Positions 55,101 through 63,994 of a stretch of DNA of 64,000 bases are shown here, one piece after another. Under the pieces are notes generated by a model, which was not told the origin of the DNA, ran no database searches, and saw only the letters and a program-made list of their open reading frames with translations. Source of the stretch: Candidatus Hydrogenedentota bacterium. GTDB taxonomy: Bacteria; Hydrogenedentota; Hydrogenedentia; Hydrogenedentales; CAITNO01. The stretch spans positions 1 to 64,000 of the forward strand of contig JAAYBR010000138.1 in the NCBI GenBank assembly GCA_012730045.1, read 5' to 3'. Position numbers and translations under genes: made by a program. Position 1 is the stretch's first letter; each line of letters starts with the position of its first letter.

Positions 55101-58100
55101 ACGGGAATCCGCGTGTTCATCCTGCCGGAGAACGCCGCGCAGGGGGGGGCGACCTGGCGGGTGAAGGGGCGCACGCCCGAGGACACCTGGCACGGGGACG
55201 GGTACACCTACACCGGGATCACGGCGCAGGACGTGAACCGGGGCTGCGTGGAGCTCGAATTCACCGGGGCCTCCGGCTACGGGGATTATGACGCGCCCGC
55301 GACGGCCTGCTATACGGTCACCGAGGGGGCCACGAACCCCCATACCGTCACCTGGAACCAGCACGGAAACGTCAACTTCATCGTGGAGCCCCCCGAGGCG
55401 GCGGCGCAGAACCCGTTGTGGCGCTTTGCCGGCACGGAGACGTGGTACACCCTGGAGGACACTGCGGAAGCAGCGGCGGGCAGCCGGACGGTGGAGTTCT
55501 CCGAACTGGAGGGGTGGCGCGCGCCGGTGCTGGACGTGTTTGTCGCCCACAACGAGACCCGGACCCACACGGTGCGGTACGAGCCGTGGGGCACGCCGCG
55601 CGTGGTCGGCCAGAGCTTCTGGGAGGGCGACACCACCGGCCTCACGAATTTCGACATCGCCCTGCCGCGGCCGCTGCCCGACTTCTCAGTGGTGGCGCTG
55701 ACCTGGCAGGCGGACTATGCCGCCCCCACCGTCACCCTGGACCAGGACCAGGGCACCTACACCCTCTGGGCCGAGAGAGCCAACGGCGCCGTGCGCGCGG
55801 CGATGTACTACCTGAAGAACCCGAACACGCAGGAGACGGAGGGCAATGTGGTCACGGTGCTCTTCGGCGGCACCAGCGCGGCCTTCTCCATGCAGGCCGT
55901 GTGCCTGTTCCTGAACGATGTGGACCTGGCCGCGCCGCTGTCTTCTTCCACGCATTCCGGAACCGCGCCGTCGGCCTCCCACGGCGGTCCCGAAGTGGTT
56001 CCGAGCGACGGCCTGTACCTTGACGTGATGAGTGTGGCTTCGGGCGATTTTTCACCGAACCTGGACACCGCGACAAACCACGAGGACCGGGACCTGGTCC
56101 TGCTCTGGAAGGGGCAGGCGGAGTCCAAGGCCCTGCTCGGGGGCGGCGCGCTGGTGACCGGCAAGGCGGTCACGGGCGGCAGCTATGAGAACGGCATCAG
56201 CTGGGCCTGCGCTTCGGACTGGGCGGGCGTTTGCGCGACCGTCCCGGCGGCGAAGGGGCAGCTGAAAGTGGACATTTTTCCGGCGGCGGCCGTCACTGCG
56301 GGCGTGCAGTGGAATGCCCTCCCGCGCTCGCTGAACTACACCGCAAGCGGGGCCACGCGCGGCAACGTGGCGCTCGGGGTCAACCCGCTCTCGCACAACA
56401 ACATGAACGGCTGGGTCCCGGACCCGTCGTATTCCGCGGCGCCCGAGGTCCTGCCGGACGTCCTGAATGAGGCTGATTATTATTTCGTCCAGGGGGAGCG
56501 CGGCGGGGTGCGCGTGAACATCTTCCCGGCGGCGGCCGCCGCCGCGGGGGCGCAGTGGAAACTGACCAGCGAGGCCGCCATGCCGTGGCAGGACGGCGGC
56601 GCCGCCTACACGGACATGGTCCAGGTGGAGAAGAACTACATCATCGAGTTCAATCCGCCCTCCGGATGGACGCCGCCCGCGCGGCAGAACGTCTGGGTCC
56701 GCCAGGGGGAAATCGAGGAGGTCGCCGTGGTGTTCACCCAGGCGGGCGCCCTGCGCGTCTCGCTCGAGCGCGACGGCGCCCCCGTGGCGGGCGACTTCTG
56801 GATCTACGCGCCCGACCAGCGGGTGGCGGCGTCCGGAGAGACCATCCCGGACATTCCGCCGGGGGTCTACGACGTGTTCACCCCGGTGGTCAACGGCTAC
56901 CTCAGCCCGCAGAACAACCGGGTGACGATCAATCCGGGCGAGACGGCGGACGTGGTGATGCGCTATGAGCCGCTGCCGGAGGTGGGGGTCAACGAGCTGC
57001 TGCACCCCGGCAGCGTGACCGGCATCGCCAACCCGCCGGAGGCGGCGGCGGCGGGCGCGCGGTGGCGCGTGGAGGGCTATGCCTGGGCGAACTCGGGGCA
57101 GTCCATTTCCAACGTGCGGCCCGGCGTGGTCCGAATTATTTGCGAGGATGTGGAGGGGTGGCTCCCGGTGGCCCCGTTTGACGCGGTGGTTTCGGCCGGC
57201 CGGGGCTCGACCGTCAACATTTACTACTTCCGCGTGGAGCAGTACACCCTGGGGCTCATCCCCGAGATCACGGCGGTCCAGGGGCAGCGCACGGCGGTGC
57301 AGGTGCTGGTGCCGGAGGACATGCCCCCGGGCACGGTGCTGTCCTACACCCTGAGCGGCGCGCCCGACGGCCCCATCACGTTCAACCCGTCCTCCGGCGT
57401 GTTCACCTACACGGCGGCGGAGACGGATGTGGAGTCCTTCCAGGTGACCTTCTGCGCCACGCCGCCCGGCGGCGACCCTGTCTGCCAGGCCGTGACGGTG
57501 TACCCGGTGGCGGGTCCGGTGACCGAGGACGACACGGTGAAGCCGGACAATCCGGACAGTTTCATCCCGGACGAGAACTCGCGGGACTACATCACGATCT
57601 CCGAAGACATCCACATGACGCGGACGTGGAACGCGATGCCCAAAGTCGAGGTGAGGAACCTGCGCATCAGCGGGAAGACCCTGCGCATCCAGGACGGGCA
57701 CGAGAACAACCTGTTCAACGAGCTGGACGCCAGCGCGGTCCGCGACCTGTACAGCGTCACCCTGTTCGCGGAGAACGTGGTGGTGGCGGGCACGCTGCGC
57801 ATTCCCGGGGCGCGGGTGACGATCACGGCCCGAAACCTGGTTTTCGAGGACCTCCCCGGAAACCCCGGGCGGATTGACCTGACCCCCTACGCCATCACCA
57901 CCGCCCCGGCCACCGGGTCCGCCGGCTTCAACGGGCAGGACAGCGGGGACCTCTTCCTCAACATAGAGCACTGCGCCTTTGACAACAGCGGCTCCGTCAA
58001 GCGCTTTGTCCTCCACGGCGCGCGCGGACAGGACGGCGGCGCCGGGCAGGACGGCGTGAGCGGCGGCGTCGTCGAGGTAAGGGGCCCGTCGTCCTTCGGC

Positions 58101-61100
58101 TGGCAGGACAAGGTGAAGAACGCGGGGGTGGACAGCGCCACGCGCACGGAGATGGTGGGGCGCGTCATCTACCTGCACAACGCCGACGTGACCGAGGCGC
58201 GCGGCGCGGCGGTCTGGCCCACGCCCCACACCCCCATCATCGCGCGGGGCGCGCCGGGGAAAGGCGGCGACTACGGGACGCTCCTGGCGCCCTTCAGCCA
58301 GTTCGCCGCGCTCATTGACGCCGACTATGGCGACCCCGGGACGCTTGACCCGGATGTCCCCGTTGTGGGCGACATGCCCGTGCCGGACCCCGGGTTCTGG
58401 CTGTGGATCGGCGACCCCGACGCCACCGGCCCCTCCGGGGCCACGCGGGCGCTCGCCGAAAGCCAGGGACTCCAGCTGAACCACCGGAAGAAGGACGACT
58501 GGGAGGTGTACTGGTACCGGAATGAGGATCCGAACCAGACGCAGCTCCAGGACGAGACGCAGGGCGGTCTGATCCGGGGGAACCCGGCGCCTCCGCTTGA
58601 ACACACCCCGGCCGGTGCCGAGGACGCCTGGATCTGCCCGGAGGTGCTCCAGCCGGCCCTCATGCACCTGAAGGATCTGTACCTGAACGGGAACACGCTG
58701 CGGGTGCGCAGGACGGCCATGGAGTACCTGAACCGCATCTACGGGCGCCTGGCCTACCACCCGCCCGCCGCCGACGAGGCGCGGATTCTGGAGACGCTGG
58801 CCGGGGAGCTGCAGGTCATCTACGAGCGGGCCGCCGCGGGGCTGGACTACTTCGGCAACCCGCCCGGATGGACGCCCATGCTCTCCTTCGAGGCGAACGC
58901 CACCCTCTTCCGCGACGAGTACGAGAGCGCCGTGCGCACCCTGTTCCTCTCCAAGTGGATCGAGGACGAGGAGCACCGCAAGGAGACGAACGTCGCCTCG
59001 ATCAACGCAAAAATCACCGAGTATGAGCGGCAAATCACATCCCTCCAGTCCACGATCAACCGCAAGCGCGCCGAACTGCCCGGGCTGGCGACGGGCGCGC
59101 AGGCGCTGGCCGTGGAAAAGGCCAATCTGGAGGCCGAGAGCGCCATTCTGGAGACCAAGCTGCGCGAGCGCGCGCAGGAGGAGGCCGAGGACCCGTGGTG
59201 GAAGAAGGCGCTCAAGGTGACCACTTCGCTGCTCAAGGTGATCCCCCTGCCGGAGACACAGCTTCTCGGCGGGGCGATAGACCTCGTGCAGGACTTCTCC
59301 TGGGAAAGCGCGGCCCAGCTCGCCGACAACGGGGTGGAGTTCGGGCTGAACATGCAGCTCGACCGCTACGGGAACGCCCTGGACCAGGTGGTCAACACGG
59401 CCGCGGCCATAGACCCGTCGGTCATAGACAGCCGCGAGGACGCGGCGGCCCTCTACGGCGACTACAAGACGAAGCTGGACGCCCTGGCCCAGGAGTCCGT
59501 GAAGTACCAGGAGGCGGTGCGCGTCAACGGCGCGCCCCAGTCCAAGGTGGAACGCATTTTGGACGAGTTGAAGGCCAAGAGCGCGGCCTTCCAGGAACTG
59601 GCCGGAAAAATCAAGGACCTGACGGACCGGGAAACGACGGCGACGGACAGGTACAAAACACTGTCCACGGAGCTGGACCAGGCGGTCACCGACCTCGGAA
59701 CAACCCTGGTCGCCCTGGGCGAGCAGCGCCAGTCCCTGCTCACGACCACGCGGTCCCAGGACCACCGGTCGCGCCAGTACTTCAAGGACCTCGACCAGCG
59801 GGTGCGCCACCGCCTGCTCAAGTACCACTACTACATGGCGAAGGCCTACGAGTTCCGCACGCTGAAGCCCTACAACCAGCCCATCCGGCTGTCGCAGGAC
59901 ATCCTGACGGCACTCATGCAGAAACTGGCCGAGCCCGACCCCATGAACCCGGAGCTGCGCCACGGGCCCGTGCTCACGGCCGACGAGGTGGAAACCCTCA
60001 AGGTGCCGTTCGAGCAGGACATGCGCGCCGTGGTCGAGCGTTTCGTGGACGACGCGAACGCCGCGGGGGTGGACCAGGAGCTGCCGCTGACCTACGCCCT
60101 CTCGCCGGAGCAGCTGGACACCCTCAACCGGCGCAAGCGCCTCACCATCAACCTCCAGCAGCTCGGCATCCTCTCCCTCGGGGAGGACAACCACCGCATC
60201 CGCGGCCTGGTCACCGATGCGGTCACGGCGGGCTACGCCGGGGGCGACCCGGACAACGCCTATCTGGACATCTCGTACACGCACAGCGGGGTGTCGCGCA
60301 TGCGGTCGCGGGGGAAGGTGCTGAAGTTCCAGCACTACGCCAAGCCCGACGCGACGCCGCTCCAGTGGAAGGCGCGCTACACGAACTACAACGGGTCGTG
60401 GACCGAGTCCACCCTGAGCAGCGAGGCGGACTCCATGCTCGACTTCATCGGGCTGGAGGAGAACCAGTTCTATTACTGCGTGCCGTCCGCGTGGGCCGAC
60501 ATCGAGATCCGGCTGGACAGCCCCTACCGCGACGGGTTCACGGTGAACAGCCTGCGGCTGGCCTTCCTGCTCAGCTACACGCCGAAGCCCGCGAACGTCT
60601 CGGACATCTACGTCGCCTCCGGCGGCGGGGTGTCGCCGCGGGTGGATGTCAGCGTTCCCGACGTGGTGGACGGAAAGACCGGCGGCTACCGCGAGTTCTT
60701 CCGCCAGTACGCTTCAGCGGGCACCGTCACCCTCACCACGACGCCCGTCTACGGCACCTACGTGTTCTCCCACTGGAAGCTCGACGGCGCGGCGGTGCCG
60801 ACCAAGGGCGCGCAGCCCTCGATCACCGTGCCCCTGTCGTCCGGCCACATCGTGGAGCCCGTGTTCGTGCCCGGGCCGGTCACGACGCCCAATGTCGTGG
60901 GCAAGGCCTACGCCCCCCGGGTCGAGCCGCCGCCCGGCACCGACATGGCCGAATACTCCTACCCCATCGGTGCCTACTCCGACGCGGAGTACCGGCTTGT
61001 CAGCGAGGGGCTGGCCCTCGGCCTGGTCCGCTACGAGCAGACAGGCGACGACGCCGACAAGGGCAAGGTGCTGCGCCAGTACCCGACCCAGGGCACGACG

Positions 61101-63896
61101 GTGGCGAAGGACTCCCAGATACACATCGCCGTGTCCACCGGCACCGACCCGGCGGGCGAGGACCCGCTTGACGCGGCCATGGCCGCGCTCCTGGCGGCCT
61201 TCGACGCGCTGGACACGGACGCCAGCGGCGGCCTGTCGTGGGACGAGGCGCTGGCGGGCTATCCCGGCCTGTGGCCCGAGGACTTCGACGCCCTCGACAC
61301 GGACGAGAGCGGCGAGCTGAGCCCGGAGGAGGTGGGCTATGTCCCGCCGCTCTGCGAGATCGGCGCGCGCCTGAGCGTCTTCCGCATGCTGCAGCTCTTC
61401 GCGGGCGACCCCGACGCCGACGGCCACCTCACGAAGCAGGAGTTCCAGGATCTCACCGGCTTCATCGGGATCCAGATGAACAACTGGGGCCAGCTCGACA
61501 CCAACGGCGACGACCGGGCCTCCATGCCGGAGTTCGAGGTGTCCACCTGGACCGCCCTCGACCCACTGTTCGCCCTCGACACGAACGAGGACAACGCTGT
61601 GTCCCTGGCGGAGTACCAGGCGTTCAATCCGGCGCTGCCTGCCGCGGTGTTCAACGCGGCGGACCTGACCACCCCGAAGAACGGCGTCATTGACTGCGAC
61701 GACCTCGAGTTTGTCGTGGTCACGGTGCCGGACATCGTGGGGCTTACGCAGGCCGAGGCGGAGGCGGAAATCACCGCCGCCGGGCTGGCCGTCGGCCAGG
61801 TCGCCAGCGAGTACAGCGACACCGTGCCCGCGGGCGAGGTCATCCAGCAGAATCCGCTGGCCGGGACTCCCGCGGCGCCGGGAGCCATGGTGCACATGGT
61901 GCTGAGCCTCGGGCCGACGCCGGTACCCGTGCCCGACATCACCGGCATGACCCAGGCGGCTGCCGAGGCGGCCCTCACCGGCGCGAATCTGTCCGTTGGA
62001 CAGGTGTCCGAGGCGTATGACGCCACCGTGCCCGCCGGACAGGTCATCAGCCAAGATCCCGCCGCGGGGACCGAGGCGCCTCCGGGCACGCCGGTGTCCT
62101 TCGTCGTGAGCCTGGGCGTGCGCATGATCGCCGTACCCGACCTTTCCGGCATGACCGCCGCCGGGGCCGAGGCCGTGCTGCTCGGCGCAGACCTCACCCT
62201 GGGCGCGGTCACGGAGGTGAACAGCGACACCGTGCCCGCCGGACAGGTCATGGGCCAGAGCCCGGCGCCGGGCGTGGAGGTCCTGGAAGGGACCGCCGTC
62301 GCCGTGACCGTGAGCCTGGGGCCGCTGCCCGTGGCCGTGCCCAATGTCACCGGCATGACCCAGGCCGCCGCCGCCGCCGCGCTCTCCGGCGCGGGGCTGG
62401 CCGCCGGCCAGGTCTCCGAGTCCTACAGCGACACCGTGCCCGCCGGGTCCGTCATCAGCCAGAACCCCGCCGCATGGACCCCGGTCCTTCCCGGCGCGGC
62501 GGTCGCCCTGGAAGTCTCCAAGGGCCCCGCGCCGGCGGGCGACATTCCCGTGCCGAACCTCGCCGGGATGACCCAGGCGCAGGCGGGCGCGGCGCTCACC
62601 GCCGCCGAACTGTCCCTCGGCACGGTCTCGGAGGTTTACAGCGCCACCGTGCCCGCCGGGCAGGTGATCAGCCAGAGCCCCGCCGCAGACGTGAAGGTGG
62701 CCGCCGGGACGGCGGTGAACCTCACCGTGAGCAGGGGCCCCGAGCCCGCCGTGGTGCCCGATGTCACCGGCAGGACCCGGGCAAACGCGGAGGCCGCCCT
62801 CACGGGCGCGGGGCTGGCCGTTGGCCAGGTGGTCGAGGCCTTCAGCGACACGATCCCCGTCGGCCGGGTGATCAGCCAGAACCCCGCCGCGGACGCGGAG
62901 GTGCCGCCGGGAACGGCGGTGGACCTCGAAGTGTCCAAGGGCCCGGCGCCTGCGGGCGACATTGAGGTGCCCGGCCTCGCCGGGATGACGCAGGCGCAGG
63001 CCGCGACGGCGCTCACGGACGTGTCGCTCTCGCTCGGCGCGGTGACCGAGGCGTACAGCGAGACCGTGCCCGCCGGGCAGGTCATCCGCCAGAATCCCGC
63101 CGCCGGGGCGATGGTCGCCGCCGCCACGCCGGTGAACATTCTCCTGTCCAAGGGCCCCAATCCCGCGGACGGGGTGGCCGTGCCCGACACGGCCTACATG
63201 ACCGGGACTGTTGCCGAAGGCATGATCACCGGCGACGGGCTCACCGTGGGCCAGACCACCGGGGAGTGCAGTGACACGGTGCCCGAGGGGCGCGTGGTCC
63301 GCACCGATCCGGCGGCGGGCACGGTGGTGGCCCCGGGCGCGGCGGTGAATCTGCACGTTTCGAGCGGGCCGTGCCCTCTGACGGTGCCGAATGTGGCCGG
63401 GATGACGCAGTCCGCCGCCGAGGCGGCGATCACCGGCGCGGGCCTCACGGTCGGCGCGGTGACCGAGGCCTTCAGCGACACGGTGCCCGCCGGGTCCGTC
63501 ATCAGCCAGGATCCGGCCGCCGGCGCGCAGGCGCCCCCCGGCGCGGCGGTGGCCCTCGTGGTGAGCAAGGGCGTGGATCAGGCGGTTTCGGACGCCGCGC
63601 GGGCGTCGCTGGCGGGGATGTTTGAGGACGCCGACACGGACGGCGACGGCTCCCTGAGCTTCGGCGAGGCGCAGGCGGCCGTGCCGTCGGTGACGCAGCT
63701 CGTCTTCAACGCCCTCGACACCGACGGGGACGGCCAGTTGTCCGCAGAGGAGCTGGGCGCCGAGACCGGCTGCGGGTGCGGCTGCAAGAAGTCCGACATG
63801 ACCGTGGACGGCCTGAAGTCGCGCCTCGGCGACCTGTTCCTGGGCGGGCTGGCGCTGACGCTGCTGGCCGCCGCGGGACGCCGCCGGATGCCGTAG
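52191..63896 (+). CDS. Giant exported PASTA/EF-hand surface protein with Cys-rich C-terminal anchor
   Basis: 3,901 residues from one unbroken frame. Signal peptide 1-32 (cut after AQA). About eight PEGA-like or sandwich modules occupy 260-1680, each with a core like ITPQAARNAGARWRIEGG or IFPAAAAAAGAQWKL, interleaved with a second repeat (VVGTASFQGT...). A cadherin-like Ig unit lies near 1684-1777, and a beta-helix-like stretch near 1804-1990. A long coiled coil is at about 2250-2540, with an unassigned conserved-looking block before it (LDYFGNPPGWTPMLSFEAN). A degenerate PASTA repeat is near 2900-2980, about five EF-hand loops (DALDTDASGGLS, QLDTNGDDRA) at 3002-3150, nine PASTA repeats at 3177-3795 and two more EF-hands at 3810-3857. 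The C-terminus has CGCGCKK, a hydrophobic helix and RRR. Probably a calcium-dependent adhesin or stalk. GGGAG lies 9 nt before the ATG. Confidence 0.88.
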   Translation: MSLMSRRADSVSILLLLAALVTFLVPGGTAQAQEFPPAPLEVLESETFHVLTSDGDEISLDMTVAPGTEMILVAVSAGSLLGAQVDYVAPGGSARLIAETDGMASLDMTTAVYYRRLPAPSPGTIGELLVGMSSSFQDSFSAVVTAVCVRGADMTDFPGTDTPFDGDWGESSGTAAGSVGYTYGEGFRRGDLVLNFIGAATGVGAADQPHMEELSRASGAGMTGVASVTRVLDTLPSETFGWAGVTGEYSMFMVPLRPRAFGSLQMEITPQAARNAGARWRIEGGGWLASGALLSGEPSGSWPVDFTDVPGYRTPSLTAEVPPDALATVTARYQREGTPEVVGTASFQGTATAAGGFALPLSGDTPWEGELVLMTLSAGHDGALTVSWPDSGLSAYPQHSAPTQLFESPSAAETGVHTRVYFMKRPQLLAGAHYDGGVVVTPADGTSDVPCTLNLVFLRGVDLAAFSDPWAATAAFPAPSTVSGTGVSASYAFDPQDEPVNGEVVFSVLSSGGPLGGVTDPTHTQLWNSPAPGDGFASVGAVRPFEPELDDALLTWDVAATERAWELMLVVLPDAGRGDLQTVLNTAHIGEPALWRIDGREWHPAGEQVPLVSAGYHWMEFFNPDARRFQAPSPRWVVVAPDVVNTERASFSLSGIPHPFQMLSFEGVTDSHGNLEVRAQLPADPADYAAELLVVAMGSPSGTAVSAAHSGTVELTQWARSADAQSDSARSTLFARSNTTIPATSVWDLDYGVGETRVWGSVMLFRNVDSAALGLGGHPPYPNTAGGGGTASPANVLNTLTGATQWDTLCGAVKASGTASLDTHTTSPVMNPAWLWWQKGYNAAGAVNQSFVGYTSLADVGGLPAAAQGPTFIVSRFWGGAEGMVPHATGTVTVTIDPPALAARPEMLWQVAGSTGSFASGASAASLCGWQQLTVAEPPDYRLTDPEELWVEVAEGETVSRTLHYAPLAATGIRVFILPENAAQGGATWRVKGRTPEDTWHGDGYTYTGITAQDVNRGCVELEFTGASGYGDYDAPATACYTVTEGATNPHTVTWNQHGNVNFIVEPPEAAAQNPLWRFAGTETWYTLEDTAEAAAGSRTVEFSELEGWRAPVLDVFVAHNETRTHTVRYEPWGTPRVVGQSFWEGDTTGLTNFDIALPRPLPDFSVVALTWQADYAAPTVTLDQDQGTYTLWAERANGAVRAAMYYLKNPNTQETEGNVVTVLFGGTSAAFSMQAVCLFLNDVDLAAPLSSSTHSGTAPSASHGGPEVVPSDGLYLDVMSVASGDFSPNLDTATNHEDRDLVLLWKGQAESKALLGGGALVTGKAVTGGSYENGISWACASDWAGVCATVPAAKGQLKVDIFPAAAVTAGVQWNALPRSLNYTASGATRGNVALGVNPLSHNNMNGWVPDPSYSAAPEVLPDVLNEADYYFVQGERGGVRVNIFPAAAAAAGAQWKLTSEAAMPWQDGGAAYTDMVQVEKNYIIEFNPPSGWTPPARQNVWVRQGEIEEVAVVFTQAGALRVSLERDGAPVAGDFWIYAPDQRVAASGETIPDIPPGVYDVFTPVVNGYLSPQNNRVTINPGETADVVMRYEPLPEVGVNELLHPGSVTGIANPPEAAAAGARWRVEGYAWANSGQSISNVRPGVVRIICEDVEGWLPVAPFDAVVSAGRGSTVNIYYFRVEQYTLGLIPEITAVQGQRTAVQVLVPEDMPPGTVLSYTLSGAPDGPITFNPSSGVFTYTAAETDVESFQVTFCATPPGGDPVCQAVTVYPVAGPVTEDDTVKPDNPDSFIPDENSRDYITISEDIHMTRTWNAMPKVEVRNLRISGKTLRIQDGHENNLFNELDASAVRDLYSVTLFAENVVVAGTLRIPGARVTITARNLVFEDLPGNPGRIDLTPYAITTAPATGSAGFNGQDSGDLFLNIEHCAFDNSGSVKRFVLHGARGQDGGAGQDGVSGGVVEVRGPSSFGWQDKVKNAGVDSATRTEMVGRVIYLHNADVTEARGAAVWPTPHTPIIARGAPGKGGDYGTLLAPFSQFAALIDADYGDPGTLDPDVPVVGDMPVPDPGFWLWIGDPDATGPSGATRALAESQGLQLNHRKKDDWEVYWYRNEDPNQTQLQDETQGGLIRGNPAPPLEHTPAGAEDAWICPEVLQPALMHLKDLYLNGNTLRVRRTAMEYLNRIYGRLAYHPPAADEARILETLAGELQVIYERAAAGLDYFGNPPGWTPMLSFEANATLFRDEYESAVRTLFLSKWIEDEEHRKETNVASINAKITEYERQITSLQSTINRKRAELPGLATGAQALAVEKANLEAESAILETKLRERAQEEAEDPWWKKALKVTTSLLKVIPLPETQLLGGAIDLVQDFSWESAAQLADNGVEFGLNMQLDRYGNALDQVVNTAAAIDPSVIDSREDAAALYGDYKTKLDALAQESVKYQEAVRVNGAPQSKVERILDELKAKSAAFQELAGKIKDLTDRETTATDRYKTLSTELDQAVTDLGTTLVALGEQRQSLLTTTRSQDHRSRQYFKDLDQRVRHRLLKYHYYMAKAYEFRTLKPYNQPIRLSQDILTALMQKLAEPDPMNPELRHGPVLTADEVETLKVPFEQDMRAVVERFVDDANAAGVDQELPLTYALSPEQLDTLNRRKRLTINLQQLGILSLGEDNHRIRGLVTDAVTAGYAGGDPDNAYLDISYTHSGVSRMRSRGKVLKFQHYAKPDATPLQWKARYTNYNGSWTESTLSSEADSMLDFIGLEENQFYYCVPSAWADIEIRLDSPYRDGFTVNSLRLAFLLSYTPKPANVSDIYVASGGGVSPRVDVSVPDVVDGKTGGYREFFRQYASAGTVTLTTTPVYGTYVFSHWKLDGAAVPTKGAQPSITVPLSSGHIVEPVFVPGPVTTPNVVGKAYAPRVEPPPGTDMAEYSYPIGAYSDAEYRLVSEGLALGLVRYEQTGDDADKGKVLRQYPTQGTTVAKDSQIHIAVSTGTDPAGEDPLDAAMAALLAAFDALDTDASGGLSWDEALAGYPGLWPEDFDALDTDESGELSPEEVGYVPPLCEIGARLSVFRMLQLFAGDPDADGHLTKQEFQDLTGFIGIQMNNWGQLDTNGDDRASMPEFEVSTWTALDPLFALDTNEDNAVSLAEYQAFNPALPAAVFNAADLTTPKNGVIDCDDLEFVVVTVPDIVGLTQAEAEAEITAAGLAVGQVASEYSDTVPAGEVIQQNPLAGTPAAPGAMVHMVLSLGPTPVPVPDITGMTQAAAEAALTGANLSVGQVSEAYDATVPAGQVISQDPAAGTEAPPGTPVSFVVSLGVRMIAVPDLSGMTAAGAEAVLLGADLTLGAVTEVNSDTVPAGQVMGQSPAPGVEVLEGTAVAVTVSLGPLPVAVPNVTGMTQAAAAAALSGAGLAAGQVSESYSDTVPAGSVISQNPAAWTPVLPGAAVALEVSKGPAPAGDIPVPNLAGMTQAQAGAALTAAELSLGTVSEVYSATVPAGQVISQSPAADVKVAAGTAVNLTVSRGPEPAVVPDVTGRTRANAEAALTGAGLAVGQVVEAFSDTIPVGRVISQNPAADAEVPPGTAVDLEVSKGPAPAGDIEVPGLAGMTQAQAATALTDVSLSLGAVTEAYSETVPAGQVIRQNPAAGAMVAAATPVNILLSKGPNPADGVAVPDTAYMTGTVAEGMITGDGLTVGQTTGECSDTVPEGRVVRTDPAAGTVVAPGAAVNLHVSSGPCPLTVPNVAGMTQSAAEAAITGAGLTVGAVTEAFSDTVPAGSVISQDPAAGAQAPPGAAVALVVSKGVDQAVSDAARASLAGMFEDADTDGDGSLSFGEAQAAVPSVTQLVFNALDTDGDGQLSAEELGAETGCGCGCKKSDMTVDGLKSRLGDLFLGGLALTLLAAAGRRRMP
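61719..63576 (+). repeat. Nine tandem PASTA-domain coding repeats
   Basis: Each unit is about 65-70 residues with the pattern VPDVTGMTQAAAEAAL, GLAVGQV, SDTVPAGQVISQNPAAGT, PPGTAV and VSKGP. Units begin near 61719 and run to 63576. Eight carry the MTxAxAxxxL helix. Unit 8 (VAVPDTAYMTGTVAEGMI) is the most diverged. Nucleotide identity between units is visible, for example in CCCGCCGGACAGGTCATCAG, which points to recent internal duplication. Confidence 0.9.
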
Positions 63897-63913
63897 TGAA
63901 TGACTGAATCAAG

Positions 63914-63954
63914 CCGCCCGCCGGGGGGATGCCCCGGCGGGCGGTGCTCTTTTT
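63914..63954 (+). terminator. Rho-independent terminator of the giant gene
   Basis: A perfect 13-bp stem (CCGCCCGCCGGGG at 63914-63926, CCCCGGCGGGCGG at 63932-63944) with loop GGATG. TTTTT follows at 63950-63954. It lies 17 nt after the stop codon. Confidence 0.88.
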
Positions 63955-63968
63955 GGGAGGGAATCGGA

Positions 63969-63994
63969 CTGATCGGTCGGATCGGACCGATCAG
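63969..63994. repeat. Perfect 10-bp inverted repeat at the right edge
   Basis: CTGATCGGTC (63969-63978) and GACCGATCAG (63985-63994) are exact complements around GGATCG. The motif style is like the degenerate 9-bp units at 11855-11890. The window ends 6 nt later, so the element may be longer. Confidence 0.6.

Noticed and set aside
56052-60335. 1,427-codon minus-strand open frame opposite the giant gene
   Set aside because: Composition is an Arg/Val/His-rich shadow of the plus-strand repeats, without any recognised domain or start site.
61195-63760. Dockerin domains for a cellulosome
   Set aside because: The EF-hand-like loops lack the paired dockerin spacing, and no cohesin is seen. Generic calcium loops are the safer reading.
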